A DNA stretch of 64,000 nucleotides from Blautia hominis (GTDB taxonomy: Bacteria; Bacillota; Clostridia; Lachnospirales; Lachnospiraceae), in the NCBI GenBank assembly GCA_002270465.1, contig NQOF01000001.1:1056501-1120500 (forward strand), read 5' to 3'. The notes under the pieces are model-generated. The model did no database searches. It was given only the letters and a program-made list of their open reading frames with translations, and had not been told where the DNA came from. Shown piece after piece: positions 54,498-63,854 of the stretch. The position numbers and the translations under genes are program-made. Numbering within the stretch: position 1 is the first letter of the stretch; every line of letters begins with the position of its first letter.

Positions 54498-55472
54498 ATG
54501 AACCAGGAATTGTTAAGAGAATTGAAAAAAATTACGGCGGAGGAACAGGCCCTGCTGAACGGGCAGAAGCAGATCAATCCCTCCATTTACAATCTGGAAC
54601 ATTCCATGACCATTGACAACAAAAAACTTCTGGAGCACGGAAAACTCCTGCAGATCCGTCCTCACACCCGGTTCGTACATTTCCCAAAACACAACCACAA
54701 TTACGTGGAAATGATCTATATGTGCTCAGGCAGCACCCGTCATATCATTAACGGCGCAGAAGTTCTGCTTGGCACCGGGGAGCTTCTCTTTTTAAGCCAG
54801 ACTGCCACCCAGGAAATCTATCCTGCAGGGTACGATGATATCGCCGTCAATTTCATCATACTGCCTGAGTTTTTCGGGCAGCCCTTAGATATGATAGGCA
54901 CAGAGGACAATATGCTGCGCACCTTCATCATTGAATGTCTGAAGACCGGCAGCCAGAATGTAAATTACCTTCATTTTAAAGTGGCAGACATTCTGCCCAT
55001 CCAGAATCTGGTGGAAAATCTCATCTGGACTCTGCACAACAAACAGCCAAACAAACGCAGCTCCAATCAGGTCACCATGGGACTCCTCTTTCTGCAGCTC
55101 ATGAATTACATCGACAAGGCTGAGATCGGCCAGGAAAACTATGAACAGGAACTGCTGCTCACGGTCTTCCGATACATAGAGGAACATTACAGTGACGGGG
55201 AACTGTCAGAGCTTGCAGGGGAACTGGGTTATGACCTTTATTGGCTGAGCCGTGTCATCAAGCGGCACACAGGGAAAAATTACAAGGACCTGCTGCAGGA
55301 TAAAAGGCTGAATCAGGCTGCCTACCTGCTTCAAAATACTTCCCTGTCCGTAACAGATATCGGACTGAACGTGGGATATCATAATTTCAGTTATTTCTAT
55401 AAGATATTCAAAGCCCGCTTCGGAATGTCCCCCCGCTGCTACCGCCTGACCAGAGAACCGGAATCCCGCTGA
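54498..55472 (+). CDS. AraC-family regulator, probable activator of rhaBAD
   Basis: 324 residues. The cupin sensor has FPKHNHNYVEMIYMCSG with a His pair; the AraC DNA-binding domain (about 225-318) ends VGYHNFSYFYKIFKARFGMSPRCYR. ACGGAGG lies 5 nt before the ATG. Its only divergent neighbour is rhaB, so it is best read as the rhamnose-responsive activator; it is not closely like E. coli RhaS or RhaR by eye. Confidence 0.88.
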   Translation: MNQELLRELKKITAEEQALLNGQKQINPSIYNLEHSMTIDNKKLLEHGKLLQIRPHTRFVHFPKHNHNYVEMIYMCSGSTRHIINGAEVLLGTGELLFLSQTATQEIYPAGYDDIAVNFIILPEFFGQPLDMIGTEDNMLRTFIIECLKTGSQNVNYLHFKVADILPIQNLVENLIWTLHNKQPNKRSSNQVTMGLLFLQLMNYIDKAEIGQENYEQELLLTVFRYIEEHYSDGELSELAGELGYDLYWLSRVIKRHTGKNYKDLLQDKRLNQAAYLLQNTSLSVTDIGLNVGYHNFSYFYKIFKARFGMSPRCYRLTREPESR

Positions 55473-55490
55473 CCTTACGGCAGCACTATC

Positions 55491-55548
55491 AAAAAAGGTG
55501 CATCCCCCGGCGTCCATTCATCCAACGCCGGTGCGGATGCACCTTTTT
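55491..55548. terminator. Bidirectional terminator after the AraC gene
   Basis: GGTGCATCC and GGATGCACC arms with inner CGGCGT/ACGCCG pairing, six A before and five T after. The T-run reaches the stop codon of the convergent HD-GYP gene. Confidence 0.88.
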
Positions 55549-56599
55549 ATCCTTCTCTCTTATAAAGAGCTTTCATCTTATCCTTTGCTCTGCTGAGTCC
55601 TTCCATCAGAAGGGGGCTGAAACAGCCGCATTCCCCATTCCGTATCATCTCATAGGCCGTGTCATGAGGATATGCCTTTTTGTATACACGGTCACTGACC
55701 AGGGCATCATAGACATCCGCCACAGACACGACCTGCGCCTGTATGGAGATCTCATCACCCTTCAGTCCGTCCGGATACCCGCGTCCGTCCCATCGCTCAT
55801 GGTGATGACGGCAGATATCATACGCATATTTGTATACAGGGTTCTCACGGAACCGCGGTACACTGTCCAGAAGCTCACATCCCCGTACGGTGTGTGTCTT
55901 CATAATCTCAAATTCTTCAGCAGTAAGCCTGCCCGGCTTGTTGAGAATACCGTCAGGAATGGCAATCTTGCCAACGTCATGCATGACTGCCGCGTCTGCT
56001 ATCATAGGCAGATCATTCTCCTCGATCCTGCAGGAGGGGTCCAGATCTTTGATGACATGCAAAAGGATCATGGTCAGATCCCGGATTCTGGTAACATGCT
56101 CCCCGGATTCGCAGTCTCTGAACTCAATGGCAGTGGAGAGGGTCTCAATGATGGAACTGTTCAGTTCCCTGATCTCCTGTGCCTGTTCCCTGAGCAGAGC
56201 TTCCTGTTCATTCACAATGTTGTTAAGCCGTATCACATTGCCGATACGCCGACGGATAAAGAAAGGAATGATAGGCTTTCCGATAATATCCACAACACCC
56301 AGTTCATATCCTCTCTTCAGAACCTCCTGAGAGTTCTCAGCTGTGATCAAAAAGACAGGGATCTTATGCGTAAGGTCCAGTTTCTGCATTTCTTCCAACA
56401 CTTCAAACCCGTCCATAACCGGCATAACTACGTCAAGCAGTATGGCTGCAAGCCTGTCCTGCTGCTCCATGATAAACTCCATGGCCTGCTTTCCGTTCTC
56501 AGCTTCTAAAATTCTGTAATCTTCCGAAAAAGTAGCGTCCAGAATCGCACGATTCATTTCCACATCATCTACAATCAGAATTGTCTGTCTGCTGTTCAT
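55547..56599 (-). CDS. Response regulator with HD-GYP phosphodiesterase domain
   Basis: 350 residues. The receiver (1-125) has phosphoacceptor Asp in AAILLDVVMPVMDG. A short coiled linker (about 130-150) leads to the HD-GYP domain: HDVGKIAIPDGILNKPG, then HHERWDGRGYPDGLKGDEI. All metal-binding residues seem present, so it should hydrolyse cyclic di-GMP when activated. No kinase is adjacent; the nearest candidate is the hybrid kinase about 5 kb away, across the rha operon. Single gene. Confidence 0.92.
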   Translation of the reverse strand: MNSRQTILIVDDVEMNRAILDATFSEDYRILEAENGKQAMEFIMEQQDRLAAILLDVVMPVMDGFEVLEEMQKLDLTHKIPVFLITAENSQEVLKRGYELGVVDIIGKPIIPFFIRRRIGNVIRLNNIVNEQEALLREQAQEIRELNSSIIETLSTAIEFRDCESGEHVTRIRDLTMILLHVIKDLDPSCRIEENDLPMIADAAVMHDVGKIAIPDGILNKPGRLTAEEFEIMKTHTVRGCELLDSVPRFRENPVYKYAYDICRHHHERWDGRGYPDGLKGDEISIQAQVVSVADVYDALVSDRVYKKAYPHDTAYEMIRNGECGCFSPLLMEGLSRAKDKMKALYKREG

Positions 56600-56779
56600 A
56601 AACGCCCCAATGCCTCCTCCCGAAAAATCCCAGAAGAACTCCCATGTCTATTCTCCATCGTGCATATATCCTTTCATACACTTTTTCCTTGGTAAATCCT
56701 TCACTTCTATCAGTTTAACTTCTCTTGCTAAAAACTGTCAAGCACTATCTCCAATATTACAAATTTTGTAACCGCACAA

Positions 56780-56801
56780 GTTACTGTACACAGGCCACTG
56801 T
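56780..56801. repeat. Fragment of the terminal-repeat element (like copy A left end)
   Basis: The 22 bases match 5903-5924 with about 2 differences (GTTACTGT-CACAGGCCACTGT pattern). It lies 15 nt beyond the DegV stop codon; no opposite end was found. Confidence 0.5.
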
Positions 56802-56815
56802 CCTTAACCGTAGGA

Positions 56816-57685
56816 CTATCTGTACTCCCCAAGGAAAAACAGAGCTACCGTGCCCGGGCCGGCATGTGCGCCTATGGTGGCGCCTATGGGGTTCATCATC
56901 ACATTGGTAATGCCAAATTTTTCCTCCACAAGCTTTGCCACGTACGCTGCATCTTCCTCACAGTCACCATGGCTGATCAGGACGATCTCATTTTTACCCC
57001 TGTAATCTCCAATCCGGTCCTCCATCATGGAAACCAGGGTTGCCAGTGATTTTTTACGTCCTCTGACCTTTCCCACAGGTATCAGTTTCCCTTCGTTATC
57101 CACATGGAGCATTGGTTTGATATTGGCCAGAGTCCCCAGTACCGCTGTGGCTTTTGAGACACGTCCGCCCCGGTAGAGATGGTTTAAATCATCTACGGTG
57201 AAGACATGGCAGGTGTGAAGGATGTTCTCCTTTACCCACTGTGCCACTTCCTCCATGGACCTGCCTTCCGCTTTCATCTTTGCGGCATACCATACAAGCA
57301 GGCCTTCCCCCATGGATGCAGCCAGGGTGTCAATCACCTCTATCTTTCTGTCAGGGTAAGATTCCCTTAACTCTTCTGCGGCAACGCGGCAGCTGTTATA
57401 GGTTCCGCTTAAGCCGGATGAAAATGCCAGATACAGAACATCTTTGCCCTCTTTGAGTACAGACTCAAAGATCTCCTCCGCTGCTGTGGGATTTACCTGT
57501 GATGTGGTGGGCATGGAGCCCGCTCTCATACGCCTGTAAAACTCTTTATCTTCTATAACATGCTCTTTGTCGTAGATTTCTCCGTCCATGTTACAGGACA
57601 GACAGAGATAATCCACCTGATGTTCCTTAAACCATGACAAGGGCATATCCACTGTATTATCCGTCATAATTACATATTCACTCAT
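56816..57685 (-). CDS. DegV-family fatty-acid-binding protein
   Basis: 289 residues, usual for the family. The N-terminal TDNTVDMPLSWFKEH, TSQVNPTAAEE, and AFSSGLSGTYNSCRVA motifs line the acyl-chain pocket. C-terminal ISHGDCEEDAAYV and IGATIGAHAGPGTVALFFLG are also typical. Members bind fatty acids for phosphorylation by FakA-like kinases, which are not linked here. GAGGGAGA precedes the ATG. Confidence 0.92.
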   Translation of the reverse strand: MSEYVIMTDNTVDMPLSWFKEHQVDYLCLSCNMDGEIYDKEHVIEDKEFYRRMRAGSMPTTSQVNPTAAEEIFESVLKEGKDVLYLAFSSGLSGTYNSCRVAAEELRESYPDRKIEVIDTLAASMGEGLLVWYAAKMKAEGRSMEEVAQWVKENILHTCHVFTVDDLNHLYRGGRVSKATAVLGTLANIKPMLHVDNEGKLIPVGKVRGRKKSLATLVSMMEDRIGDYRGKNEIVLISHGDCEEDAAYVAKLVEEKFGITNVMMNPIGATIGAHAGPGTVALFFLGEYR

Positions 57686-57745
57686 ACGCTGTCTCCCTCA
57701 CTTTCCCATTTTTAACAGTTTACCACGGATTGACCGTCTCTTCAA

Positions 57746-58927
57746 CTACATTCCCTTTACCACTTCTATGGCCTTCTGAAGCTGATTGTCCTGGGATTTC
57801 TCTATTGTCACCTGCTGGCGGAGGCTGTCATCCAGCTCCACTTCCACATCCGGCTCGATTCCCGTACCGTGGATGTTGCGGCCATTCGGTGTATAATACT
57901 TGGCAATGGTGAGCTTTACTGCGCTTCCGTCTGTGAGGGGAATGGGCATCTGTACGATCCCTTTTCCGTAAGTGGTGGTGCCTACCAGTTTTCCGATTCC
58001 ATAATCCTGTACTGCACCGGAAAAAATTTCCGCCGCACTGGCACTGTTGTCATTGACAAGCACTGTCAGCGGAATCTGCAGTTCATTTTCCCCGTCACAG
58101 GTGTATTCCTTTCTGTTCCCATTCTTATCTTCGGTATAAACGATCAGTCCTTTTGGCAGAATCTGCTCCAGGATATCACACACGGAGATGAGCAGACCGC
58201 CCGGATTATCACGCAGGTCCACGATCAGGCGCTCCATCCCCTGGCTCTGCAGATCCTGGAATGCGGATTCATACTGGGCAGCCGTCACCTCCGCAAATTC
58301 ATAGATCTGGATATATCCGATATGGTCCTCCAGCATCTCATGCTCCACCATGGGCACTTCCACGTGTTCCAAAGGAATATCCAGGCTCACATAGTCACTC
58401 TCTCCTTCTCTGGCGATCTCCAGACGGACGGTCTCACCCTCTGAACCTTTGATCAATTTAACGATCTCTGACAATTCCTTATCTGTGGTCGTCTCCCCAT
58501 TTACGGTGTAGATCACATCCCCCGGCAGAAGCCCTGCCTTGGCTCCTGGTGCTCCTTCGTAACATCTGGTGATGGTGACGATACCTGTTCTCGCCTCCTG
58601 CTGCAGCACCACGCCCACACCCAGATATTCACCTTCTGTGCTCTCGTTGAGCTTGGCGTACTCCTCAGAGGTGTAATATCCGGAATAAGGGTCACCCAGT
58701 CCTGCCACCAGTCCTTTATACAGATAGGATTCCAGTTCTTCCTCGTCAATGTCCTCCAGATAATACTCATCTATGATGTCCTCGATCACTTTTGCCTTCT
58801 TCACTGTAGAACCATTCAAGACACCTTGCTGGTCCTGAAACCACAGAAACCCCAGCACTCCGCCGCCTATGAGGGCTGTACAGAGAACACCCAGCAGAAA
58901 ACCTTTGATATATTTCTTTCTGTCCAC
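57746..58927 (-). CDS. S41-family carboxy-terminal processing protease (CtpA type)
   Basis: 393 residues from a GTG at 58927 with GGAAAGGAA upstream. One N-terminal membrane helix (about 8-30), a PDZ domain (about 95-180, with GAKAGLLPGDVIYTVNGE), and the protease core with Ser in NDNSASAAEIF and Lys in TTYGKGIVQ, the catalytic dyad. The active site is outside the membrane. Downstream of ftsEX, as in many Firmicutes, where the set acts in envelope and division processes. The repeat at 58945-59078 abuts its ribosome site. Confidence 0.92.
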   Translation of the reverse strand: MDRKKYIKGFLLGVLCTALIGGGVLGFLWFQDQQGVLNGSTVKKAKVIEDIIDEYYLEDIDEEELESYLYKGLVAGLGDPYSGYYTSEEYAKLNESTEGEYLGVGVVLQQEARTGIVTITRCYEGAPGAKAGLLPGDVIYTVNGETTTDKELSEIVKLIKGSEGETVRLEIAREGESDYVSLDIPLEHVEVPMVEHEMLEDHIGYIQIYEFAEVTAAQYESAFQDLQSQGMERLIVDLRDNPGGLLISVCDILEQILPKGLIVYTEDKNGNRKEYTCDGENELQIPLTVLVNDNSASAAEIFSGAVQDYGIGKLVGTTTYGKGIVQMPIPLTDGSAVKLTIAKYYTPNGRNIHGTGIEPDVEVELDDSLRQQVTIEKSQDNQLQKAIEVVKGM

Positions 58928-58944
58928 GCTTTCAGTTCCTTTCC

Positions 58945-59078
58945 GTAACTATTCAGTAGGTCTGCGCATTCACTGCGCTGGCCGTAAGAAAGTGTACCAC
59001 GGCCAAGCAAAAATCCCATCGCCAAAGGCGATCTTGCATGGATTTTTGCCTGCAACTGTGAGGGTACTGAACAGTTAC
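58945..59078. repeat. Small non-coding element with 14-bp imperfect terminal inverted repeats (copy B)
   Basis: GTAACTATTCAGTA at 58945-58958 is inverted at 59065-59078 with one mismatch. The interior shares TGCATGGATTTTTGCCTGCA and neighbouring words with the degenerate copy at 39845-39955. It is inserted between ftsX and ctpA, ending within 20 nt of the ctpA start. The terminal word CTGTTCA is shared with copy A. Confidence 0.65.
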
Positions 59079-59108
59079 TCCTTTCCTTATAAAATTGTCT
59101 TTGTCAAA

Positions 59109-59155
59109 ACAAAAAGAAGACACTGCCAAACAGATCCTCCCGCTAACGCGGGAGG
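59109..59155 (-). terminator. Possible terminator after ftsX
   Basis: CCTCCCGC and GCGGGAGG form an 8-bp stem with a 4-base loop at 59136-59155, about 40 nt after the ftsX stop. The T-run on the minus strand begins about 17 nt later, so efficiency is doubtful. Confidence 0.4.
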
Positions 59156-59194
59156 AAACATACATTCAGCAGCATCTCTTCTGTACTTTATAAC

Positions 59195-60106
59195 TTATAC
59201 CCTTAAATGTTTCCTTACGGAAATCATACTACCAATGAAACCAATGCCGATACCAAGTCCCACACCTACCGGCAGCAGGATCTGGAACACATGGGATACA
59301 TCCAAAAACTGAAGGAATCCTGACAGTAAATGGAATTTTGTCATTACAAACTCTATGACTCTGTTATAGAGCACATAGAGAATTCCCATAGGGATCGCTG
59401 CCCCTACAACACCCAGCAGAATACCCTCGATCACGAAAGGTGCTCTTACAAAGAAGTCGGTCGCTCCGATCAGTTTCATGATCCCGATTTCTTCCTGGCG
59501 TACAGAAATACCCATGGTGATGGTATTACTGATCAGGAAGAAGGCAACTGCCAGCAGGATAAATACAATTCCCAGAGACACATAACCGATCAGCTTATTA
59601 AATGTGGAGAGGGTCTTCTCGGCTGACTGTGACTGGCTGACACTGCGCACACCGTCAAGGGATTCAATATACTCTACAAGCTGGCTCTGCTCCTCAACAT
59701 TTTTCAGATATACCTGATAGTTTGCTGAGTTGGCAAGAGGATTATCCTGGTTTCTGAATCCTTCTGCCAGTGCCTCGTCGCCGCCCAGATAGTCATCGCG
59801 GAACTCTTCCCATGCCTGGTCAGCAGAGATGTATTTTACTTCCGCAACCTCATCACGGGCCTGGATCTTCTTTCCGATATCATCAATCTGTTCCTGTTTT
59901 GTTCCCTCATCAAAATATACAACAACTGCTACGCCTTCCTCCGCTGTGTGGACGATATATCTGAAGTTCATTACCAGTGCAAGAAACAGTCCAAACAGGA
60001 ATATACATGCGGACATGGTGGCGATAGAAGCAAGGGAGAATCTTAAATTTCTCCAGATGTTCTTCACACCCTGTTTTAATATGTATGCTATTGTACTAAT
60101 TCTCAT
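59195..60106 (-). CDS. ftsX: Cell-division protein FtsX
   Basis: About 303 residues from ATG 60106, 8 nt after AAGGTGG and overlapping ftsE by 11 nt. The first helix (about 17-42) is followed by an extracytoplasmic domain (about 45-160) and three further helices (about 165-190, 215-240, 260-290), the four-helix FtsX plan. With FtsE it controls peptidoglycan hydrolases at the division site or along the wall. Confidence 0.94.
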   Translation of the reverse strand: MRISTIAYILKQGVKNIWRNLRFSLASIATMSACIFLFGLFLALVMNFRYIVHTAEEGVAVVVYFDEGTKQEQIDDIGKKIQARDEVAEVKYISADQAWEEFRDDYLGGDEALAEGFRNQDNPLANSANYQVYLKNVEEQSQLVEYIESLDGVRSVSQSQSAEKTLSTFNKLIGYVSLGIVFILLAVAFFLISNTITMGISVRQEEIGIMKLIGATDFFVRAPFVIEGILLGVVGAAIPMGILYVLYNRVIEFVMTKFHLLSGFLQFLDVSHVFQILLPVGVGLGIGIGFIGSMISVRKHLRV

Positions 60107-60782
60107 ACTGATATCCACCTTCTTGTTCGTCGCTTACAATGACGCCTTTCTTCATGGTAATCACCCGCTTCTTGAATGCGTTTACGATTTCCCTGTTGTG
60201 TGTAACGACAAGAACGGTTGTACCGCGCTCGTTGATCTCTTCCAGCAGCTTCATGATCTCAAAAGAGTTCTTAGGGTCCAGATTACCGGTTGGCTCATCC
60301 GCAAGCAGGATGCTTGGCCGGTTCACCAGTGCCCTTGCCAGGGCAACCCTCTGCTGTTCACCGCCGGACAGCTGGTCCGGACGGGATTTGTATTTTTCAG
60401 CCAGGCCCACTAAGGTGAGCACCTCAGGCACGCGCTTTTTAATGACACGTGTGGGGCGCTCAATGACCCGCTGCGCAAATGCTACATTTTCATAGACATT
60501 CCTGTCACGAAGCAGACGGAAATCCTGGAACACAACACCGACTCCCCTGCGGTATTTTGCCACTTTTCTCCGTCTTAACTTATCCAGGCGCTGTCCGTTT
60601 ACCGTGATGGACCCGCTTGTGGGATCCAGTTCCTTCAAAAGCAGCTTTATCAGAGTGGATTTACCCGAACCGCTGTTGCCCACGATAAAAACAAATTCAC
60701 CCTTCTCTACGTGAAGCGACACATTGTTAAGAGCCGGCTGGCCCTTACTGTATGCTTTACTCACGCCCTTTAAATCAATCAT
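60096..60782 (-). CDS. ftsE: Cell-division ATP-binding protein FtsE
   Basis: 228 residues from ATG 60782, 6 nt after AGGAGG. Walker A GNSGSGKST, signature LSGGEQQRVALARAL, and Walker B ILLADEPTGNLD are intact; the N-terminus has FtsE-like KAYSKGQPALNNVSL. It is the ATPase partner of FtsX, in an overlapping operon. The CdaR-type regulator gene ends 40 nt upstream. Confidence 0.95.
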   Translation of the reverse strand: MIDLKGVSKAYSKGQPALNNVSLHVEKGEFVFIVGNSGSGKSTLIKLLLKELDPTSGSITVNGQRLDKLRRRKVAKYRRGVGVVFQDFRLLRDRNVYENVAFAQRVIERPTRVIKKRVPEVLTLVGLAEKYKSRPDQLSGGEQQRVALARALVNRPSILLADEPTGNLDPKNSFEIMKLLEEINERGTTVLVVTHNREIVNAFKKRVITMKKGVIVSDEQEGGYQYEN

Positions 60783-60822
60783 AAATATCCTCCTGTGTTC
60801 CTGACACCCGCTTCCCCGGATA

Positions 60823-61911
60823 TCAGTAATCAAGTGTCTCCATATACTTCATATATTTTACCACCATCAGGGCTATCTTAAATGTTATGGCATCTTCAAA
60901 CACACGCAGGTCAAGGCCGGTACTCTTCTGGAGCTTATCCAGACGGTATACCAGAGTATTCCTGTGTATGTACAGCTGTCTTGATGTCTCTGAGACATTC
61001 AGGCTGTTTTCAAAGAATTTGTTGATGGTGGTCAGTGTTTCCTCATCAAAGTCATCCGGTGATTTTCCATCGAAAATTTCACGGATAAACATTTTACAAA
61101 GAGGAATCGGCAGCTGGTAGATCAAACGGCCGATGCCTAGGGAACTATAAGCGATCACTTCTCTGTCTCCAAAGAAAATCTTACCAACGTCCAGAGCCAT
61201 GCGGGCTTCCTTGTAGGAGCGTGATACTTCCTTTAACTCCTTCACAATGGTACCGTAGGCAATGTGGGTCCTGCCGTCCTTCTCGATACCGAGAGTGGTC
61301 AGGATCATATTAGCGATCTTGTCCACCTGCGGATAATTATCCGTAGCAGTCAGCTCTTTCACAATGATAATACTCTTCTCATCTACAGCAGTGACAAAAT
61401 CCCCGGTTTTGCCGCCCAATAGATTTTTAATATTTTCCAGGGAGCCGTAATCCTTATCCTGGTTTGTTTCCAGAATAAATACAACTCTGCGCACATCCAC
61501 TTCGATATGCAGCTTTTTCGCGCGGTTATGGATATCCACCAAAAGCAGATTGTCCAAAAGCAGGTTCTTGATAAAGTTATCCTTATTGAACCGCTCTTTG
61601 TATGCGGTCAGCAGTCCCTGGATCTGGAAAACCACAAGCTTTCCAAGTGTATAGACATCGTCTCCGGCGCTATTGATAACCAGCACATACTCAAGCTGAT
61701 GGTCATCGTAGATTTTAAAGAACTGATATCCTTTAATCACTTGACTGTCTGCCTGGGAATTTGCAAAAGCTAGGACTTCCTCCTGTGCACAAACATTCTC
61801 AGAAAAAGTAGATGCCATCACTTTCCCTTCCATGTCCGTGATGTAGAAGTCTGTTCTGGATATGCTTTTCAGCCCGTCCAGAGTGTTTTGTAGTACCTGG
61901 TTTGATATCAT
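60823..61911 (-). CDS. CdaR/PucR-type regulator with sugar-diacid-like sensor domain
   Basis: About 362 residues from ATG 61911 (AAGGAAAG upstream); ATGs at 61929 and 61968 are alternatives. Residues 1-130 are a sugar-diacid-recognition-like domain (DFYITDMEGKVMAST); the C-terminus has the PucR helix-turn-helix ETSRQLYIHRNTLVYRLDKL. Named members sense glycerate or glucarate, but this copy is followed by ftsEX, so its regulon may be different. A 17-bp palindrome lies about 130 nt upstream of the start. Confidence 0.85.
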   Translation of the reverse strand: MISNQVLQNTLDGLKSISRTDFYITDMEGKVMASTFSENVCAQEEVLAFANSQADSQVIKGYQFFKIYDDHQLEYVLVINSAGDDVYTLGKLVVFQIQGLLTAYKERFNKDNFIKNLLLDNLLLVDIHNRAKKLHIEVDVRRVVFILETNQDKDYGSLENIKNLLGGKTGDFVTAVDEKSIIIVKELTATDNYPQVDKIANMILTTLGIEKDGRTHIAYGTIVKELKEVSRSYKEARMALDVGKIFFGDREVIAYSSLGIGRLIYQLPIPLCKMFIREIFDGKSPDDFDEETLTTINKFFENSLNVSETSRQLYIHRNTLVYRLDKLQKSTGLDLRVFEDAITFKIALMVVKYMKYMETLDY

Positions 61912-62042
61912 TCTCTTTCCTTCTTTCATTATATAGTGTTCTTCTCTGTTTCCATCCCATAAAAACAAAAAACCCTACACTATATACTAATACAGAATCG
62001 AAAAAAAATAAAGAGAAAATGTTAAATATTACATCTTTTTTT

Positions 62043-62059
62043 CAAAATGTAACATTTTG
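62043..62059. promoter_or_regulatory. 17-bp palindrome upstream of the CdaR-type gene
   Basis: CAAAATGT-A-ACATTTTG is perfect around one central base in an A/T-rich leader, upstream of the regulator gene. A partial second ATGTTAAATATTACAT-like site lies just before it. Candidate autoregulatory site. Confidence 0.4.
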
Positions 62060-62136
62060 TTCACATTTTCCCTTTTCTTTTCACAACTCTGTTTACGCCC
62101 AAATCCCCCTGTGGAAGCGGCTTCTGGAAGGATTCC

Positions 62137-63009
62137 TTACATCTCCTCCCCGCTGTGGAATCCTTCCCCGATCACCTCACGGGCATCGGTCACGATAACA
62201 AAGGCTTTGGGGTCTGTCTTGGTCACCAGCTCTTTTAAGCGCACGATCTGCTTCTTACCGACCACGCAGAAGAGCATGGTTTTCTCCTCACCGGAATACA
62301 TGCCTCTGGCAGATATGCCGGTCAGGCCCCTCTCCAGTTCCTCCATCAGGCTATTTGCCATCTCTGTGTGCAGGTCAGTGATGATAAATGCGATCTTGGC
62401 AAATTTCATACCTTCCAGGAAGCCGTCAGTCACTTTCGTGGTGACAAAAATAGCGATCACCGCGTAGAGTGCCCTCTGCAGCCCAAAGATAAACACGCCC
62501 AGTATGACGATAGCCCCATCCACCACCTGGAGGATCTGTGCAATGGAATAATGGCGCATCTTGTGCTGTATCAGCGCGGATACCATATCGGTTCCGCCTG
62601 TGGTACCCTGTCCCAGGAAAATAAAACCGATCCCCACGCCCATGATCACACCCCCGAACAAGGCTGCCAGCAGCATATCATCGGGTATGATGGGAAGTTC
62701 CGGTATCAGAAAAAGCCAGAGGGACAGAGCCAGGGCGCCGAAAATAGACTTTTTTGTAAATCCCCATCCCTTGATGCTCACCCCAAGGAAAAACAGGGGG
62801 ACATTCAGTACCGCATTGGTGAGCCACAGGGGGATCCCGCCGGGCATCAGATTCTCAGTCAAAGATTTTATAATGATGGCTAAACCGGAAAAGCCCCCGG
62901 TCACCATCTGCATATGGTCGTAAATAGAAGTGATTGAGACGGCCATCACAGCCGTCCCAATCAGTATATACACATATGCCCGCCAATTTCCTTTTTTCTC
63001 AGCAAGCAT
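62137..63009 (-). CDS. YitT-family membrane protein (DUF161 + DUF2179)
   Basis: About 290 residues from ATG 63009, 9 nt after AAGGAG. Several helices (about 10-200) include the family segment GGFSGLAIIIKSLT and GTTGGTDMVSALIQ. The C-terminal 90 residues are the soluble DUF2179 domain (DLHTEMANSLMEELERGLT, KTMLFCVVGKKQIVRLKELV). Function is unknown for the family. The start is one base after the stop of the glycosyltransferase gene. Confidence 0.9.
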   Translation of the reverse strand: MLAEKKGNWRAYVYILIGTAVMAVSITSIYDHMQMVTGGFSGLAIIIKSLTENLMPGGIPLWLTNAVLNVPLFFLGVSIKGWGFTKKSIFGALALSLWLFLIPELPIIPDDMLLAALFGGVIMGVGIGFIFLGQGTTGGTDMVSALIQHKMRHYSIAQILQVVDGAIVILGVFIFGLQRALYAVIAIFVTTKVTDGFLEGMKFAKIAFIITDLHTEMANSLMEELERGLTGISARGMYSGEEKTMLFCVVGKKQIVRLKELVTKTDPKAFVIVTDAREVIGEGFHSGEEM

Positions 63010-63010
63010 G

Positions 63011-63712
63011 TTACTCTTCTCCTTTTCCCGAGTCCTCATTCTCCTCATTATACTGTGAGACCAGCTTTTTAAATGTACTCTTTTCCAAAAGTTTTCCCAG
63101 CCAGCCCTTTTTTAATCCGACTTCTTTCTGGATTTCCTGACGCTCCCCGAGACAGAACAGGATCTTTGTGTTCATCATCTTCCTGTTATCTGCCACAAAA
63201 CGTTCGATCCCCATGTTTCTGGAACAAGTCAGGACCGCCTGGGGACTGAAAGAGTTGATCTCATTGATAATCCTGTCTACCTGGTCCGCATGAGCCTCCT
63301 CCAGACTGTCTTTTCCCAGTATCACAATATCAGGATACTTATCCTTCACATAATGATAGAATGTCTCCGTATCCTCCTCGGTCTCTCCGAGTAAAAAGAC
63401 CTGGTTCTTATAATGGGACAAAAACCAGAACAGTGTGGAAAAGAAGCCATGCTTGGCAGCCTCCTCCTCAAGCCTTTGGTCCTCAACCCCTGCCGCTTTT
63501 AAAACCTCCGGCTCATCCACCACAGCCTTGTCCAGGATCCCAATATATTCTTTCAGCTTCTCATCCTCCTGGGCAGCCATGAGCAGCTTCATATTGATAA
63601 CACCATAAGTGGAAAGCGTCTCGTTAAACCAGTTCTCATTGACGTATTCCATCACGTCCTCCACATAACATTTCTCCACGGAAATGCCCAGTACCTCTAT
63701 TCTTTCATGCAT
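63011..63712 (-). CDS. WecG/TagA/CpsF-family glycosyltransferase-like protein (divergent)
   Basis: 233 residues. The fold pattern fits the family: an N-terminal IEVLGISVEKCYVEDVMEYV, YGVINMKLLMAA, then a Rossmann-like QVFLLGETEEDTE and PDIVILGKD; the end LGERQEIQKEVGLKKGWLGKLL is more basic than usual. The usual NPDG-type donor motif is not evident, so activity on a polyprenyl-linked acceptor is uncertain. Coupled with yitT. Confidence 0.75.
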   Translation of the reverse strand: MHERIEVLGISVEKCYVEDVMEYVNENWFNETLSTYGVINMKLLMAAQEDEKLKEYIGILDKAVVDEPEVLKAAGVEDQRLEEEAAKHGFFSTLFWFLSHYKNQVFLLGETEEDTETFYHYVKDKYPDIVILGKDSLEEAHADQVDRIINEINSFSPQAVLTCSRNMGIERFVADNRKMMNTKILFCLGERQEIQKEVGLKKGWLGKLLEKSTFKKLVSQYNEENEDSGKGEE

Positions 63713-63854
63713 AATATTTCTCCAGTAATCTTATTACAGTACCTTGTACAGCACCTCACACGCGCTTTATCTACCTACTATAGCAGACAGGCAGAGATTT
63801 TTCAAGCCGCACATCCAGGGATTCTTCCCTTCCCTTTTCCTACACTTTGTATTT

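Noticed and set aside
58867-59055. Minus-strand 62-codon frame upstream of ctpA
   Set aside because: It is made of repeat copy B plus the out-of-frame start of ctpA; the same LQAKIHA peptide arises from another repeat copy.
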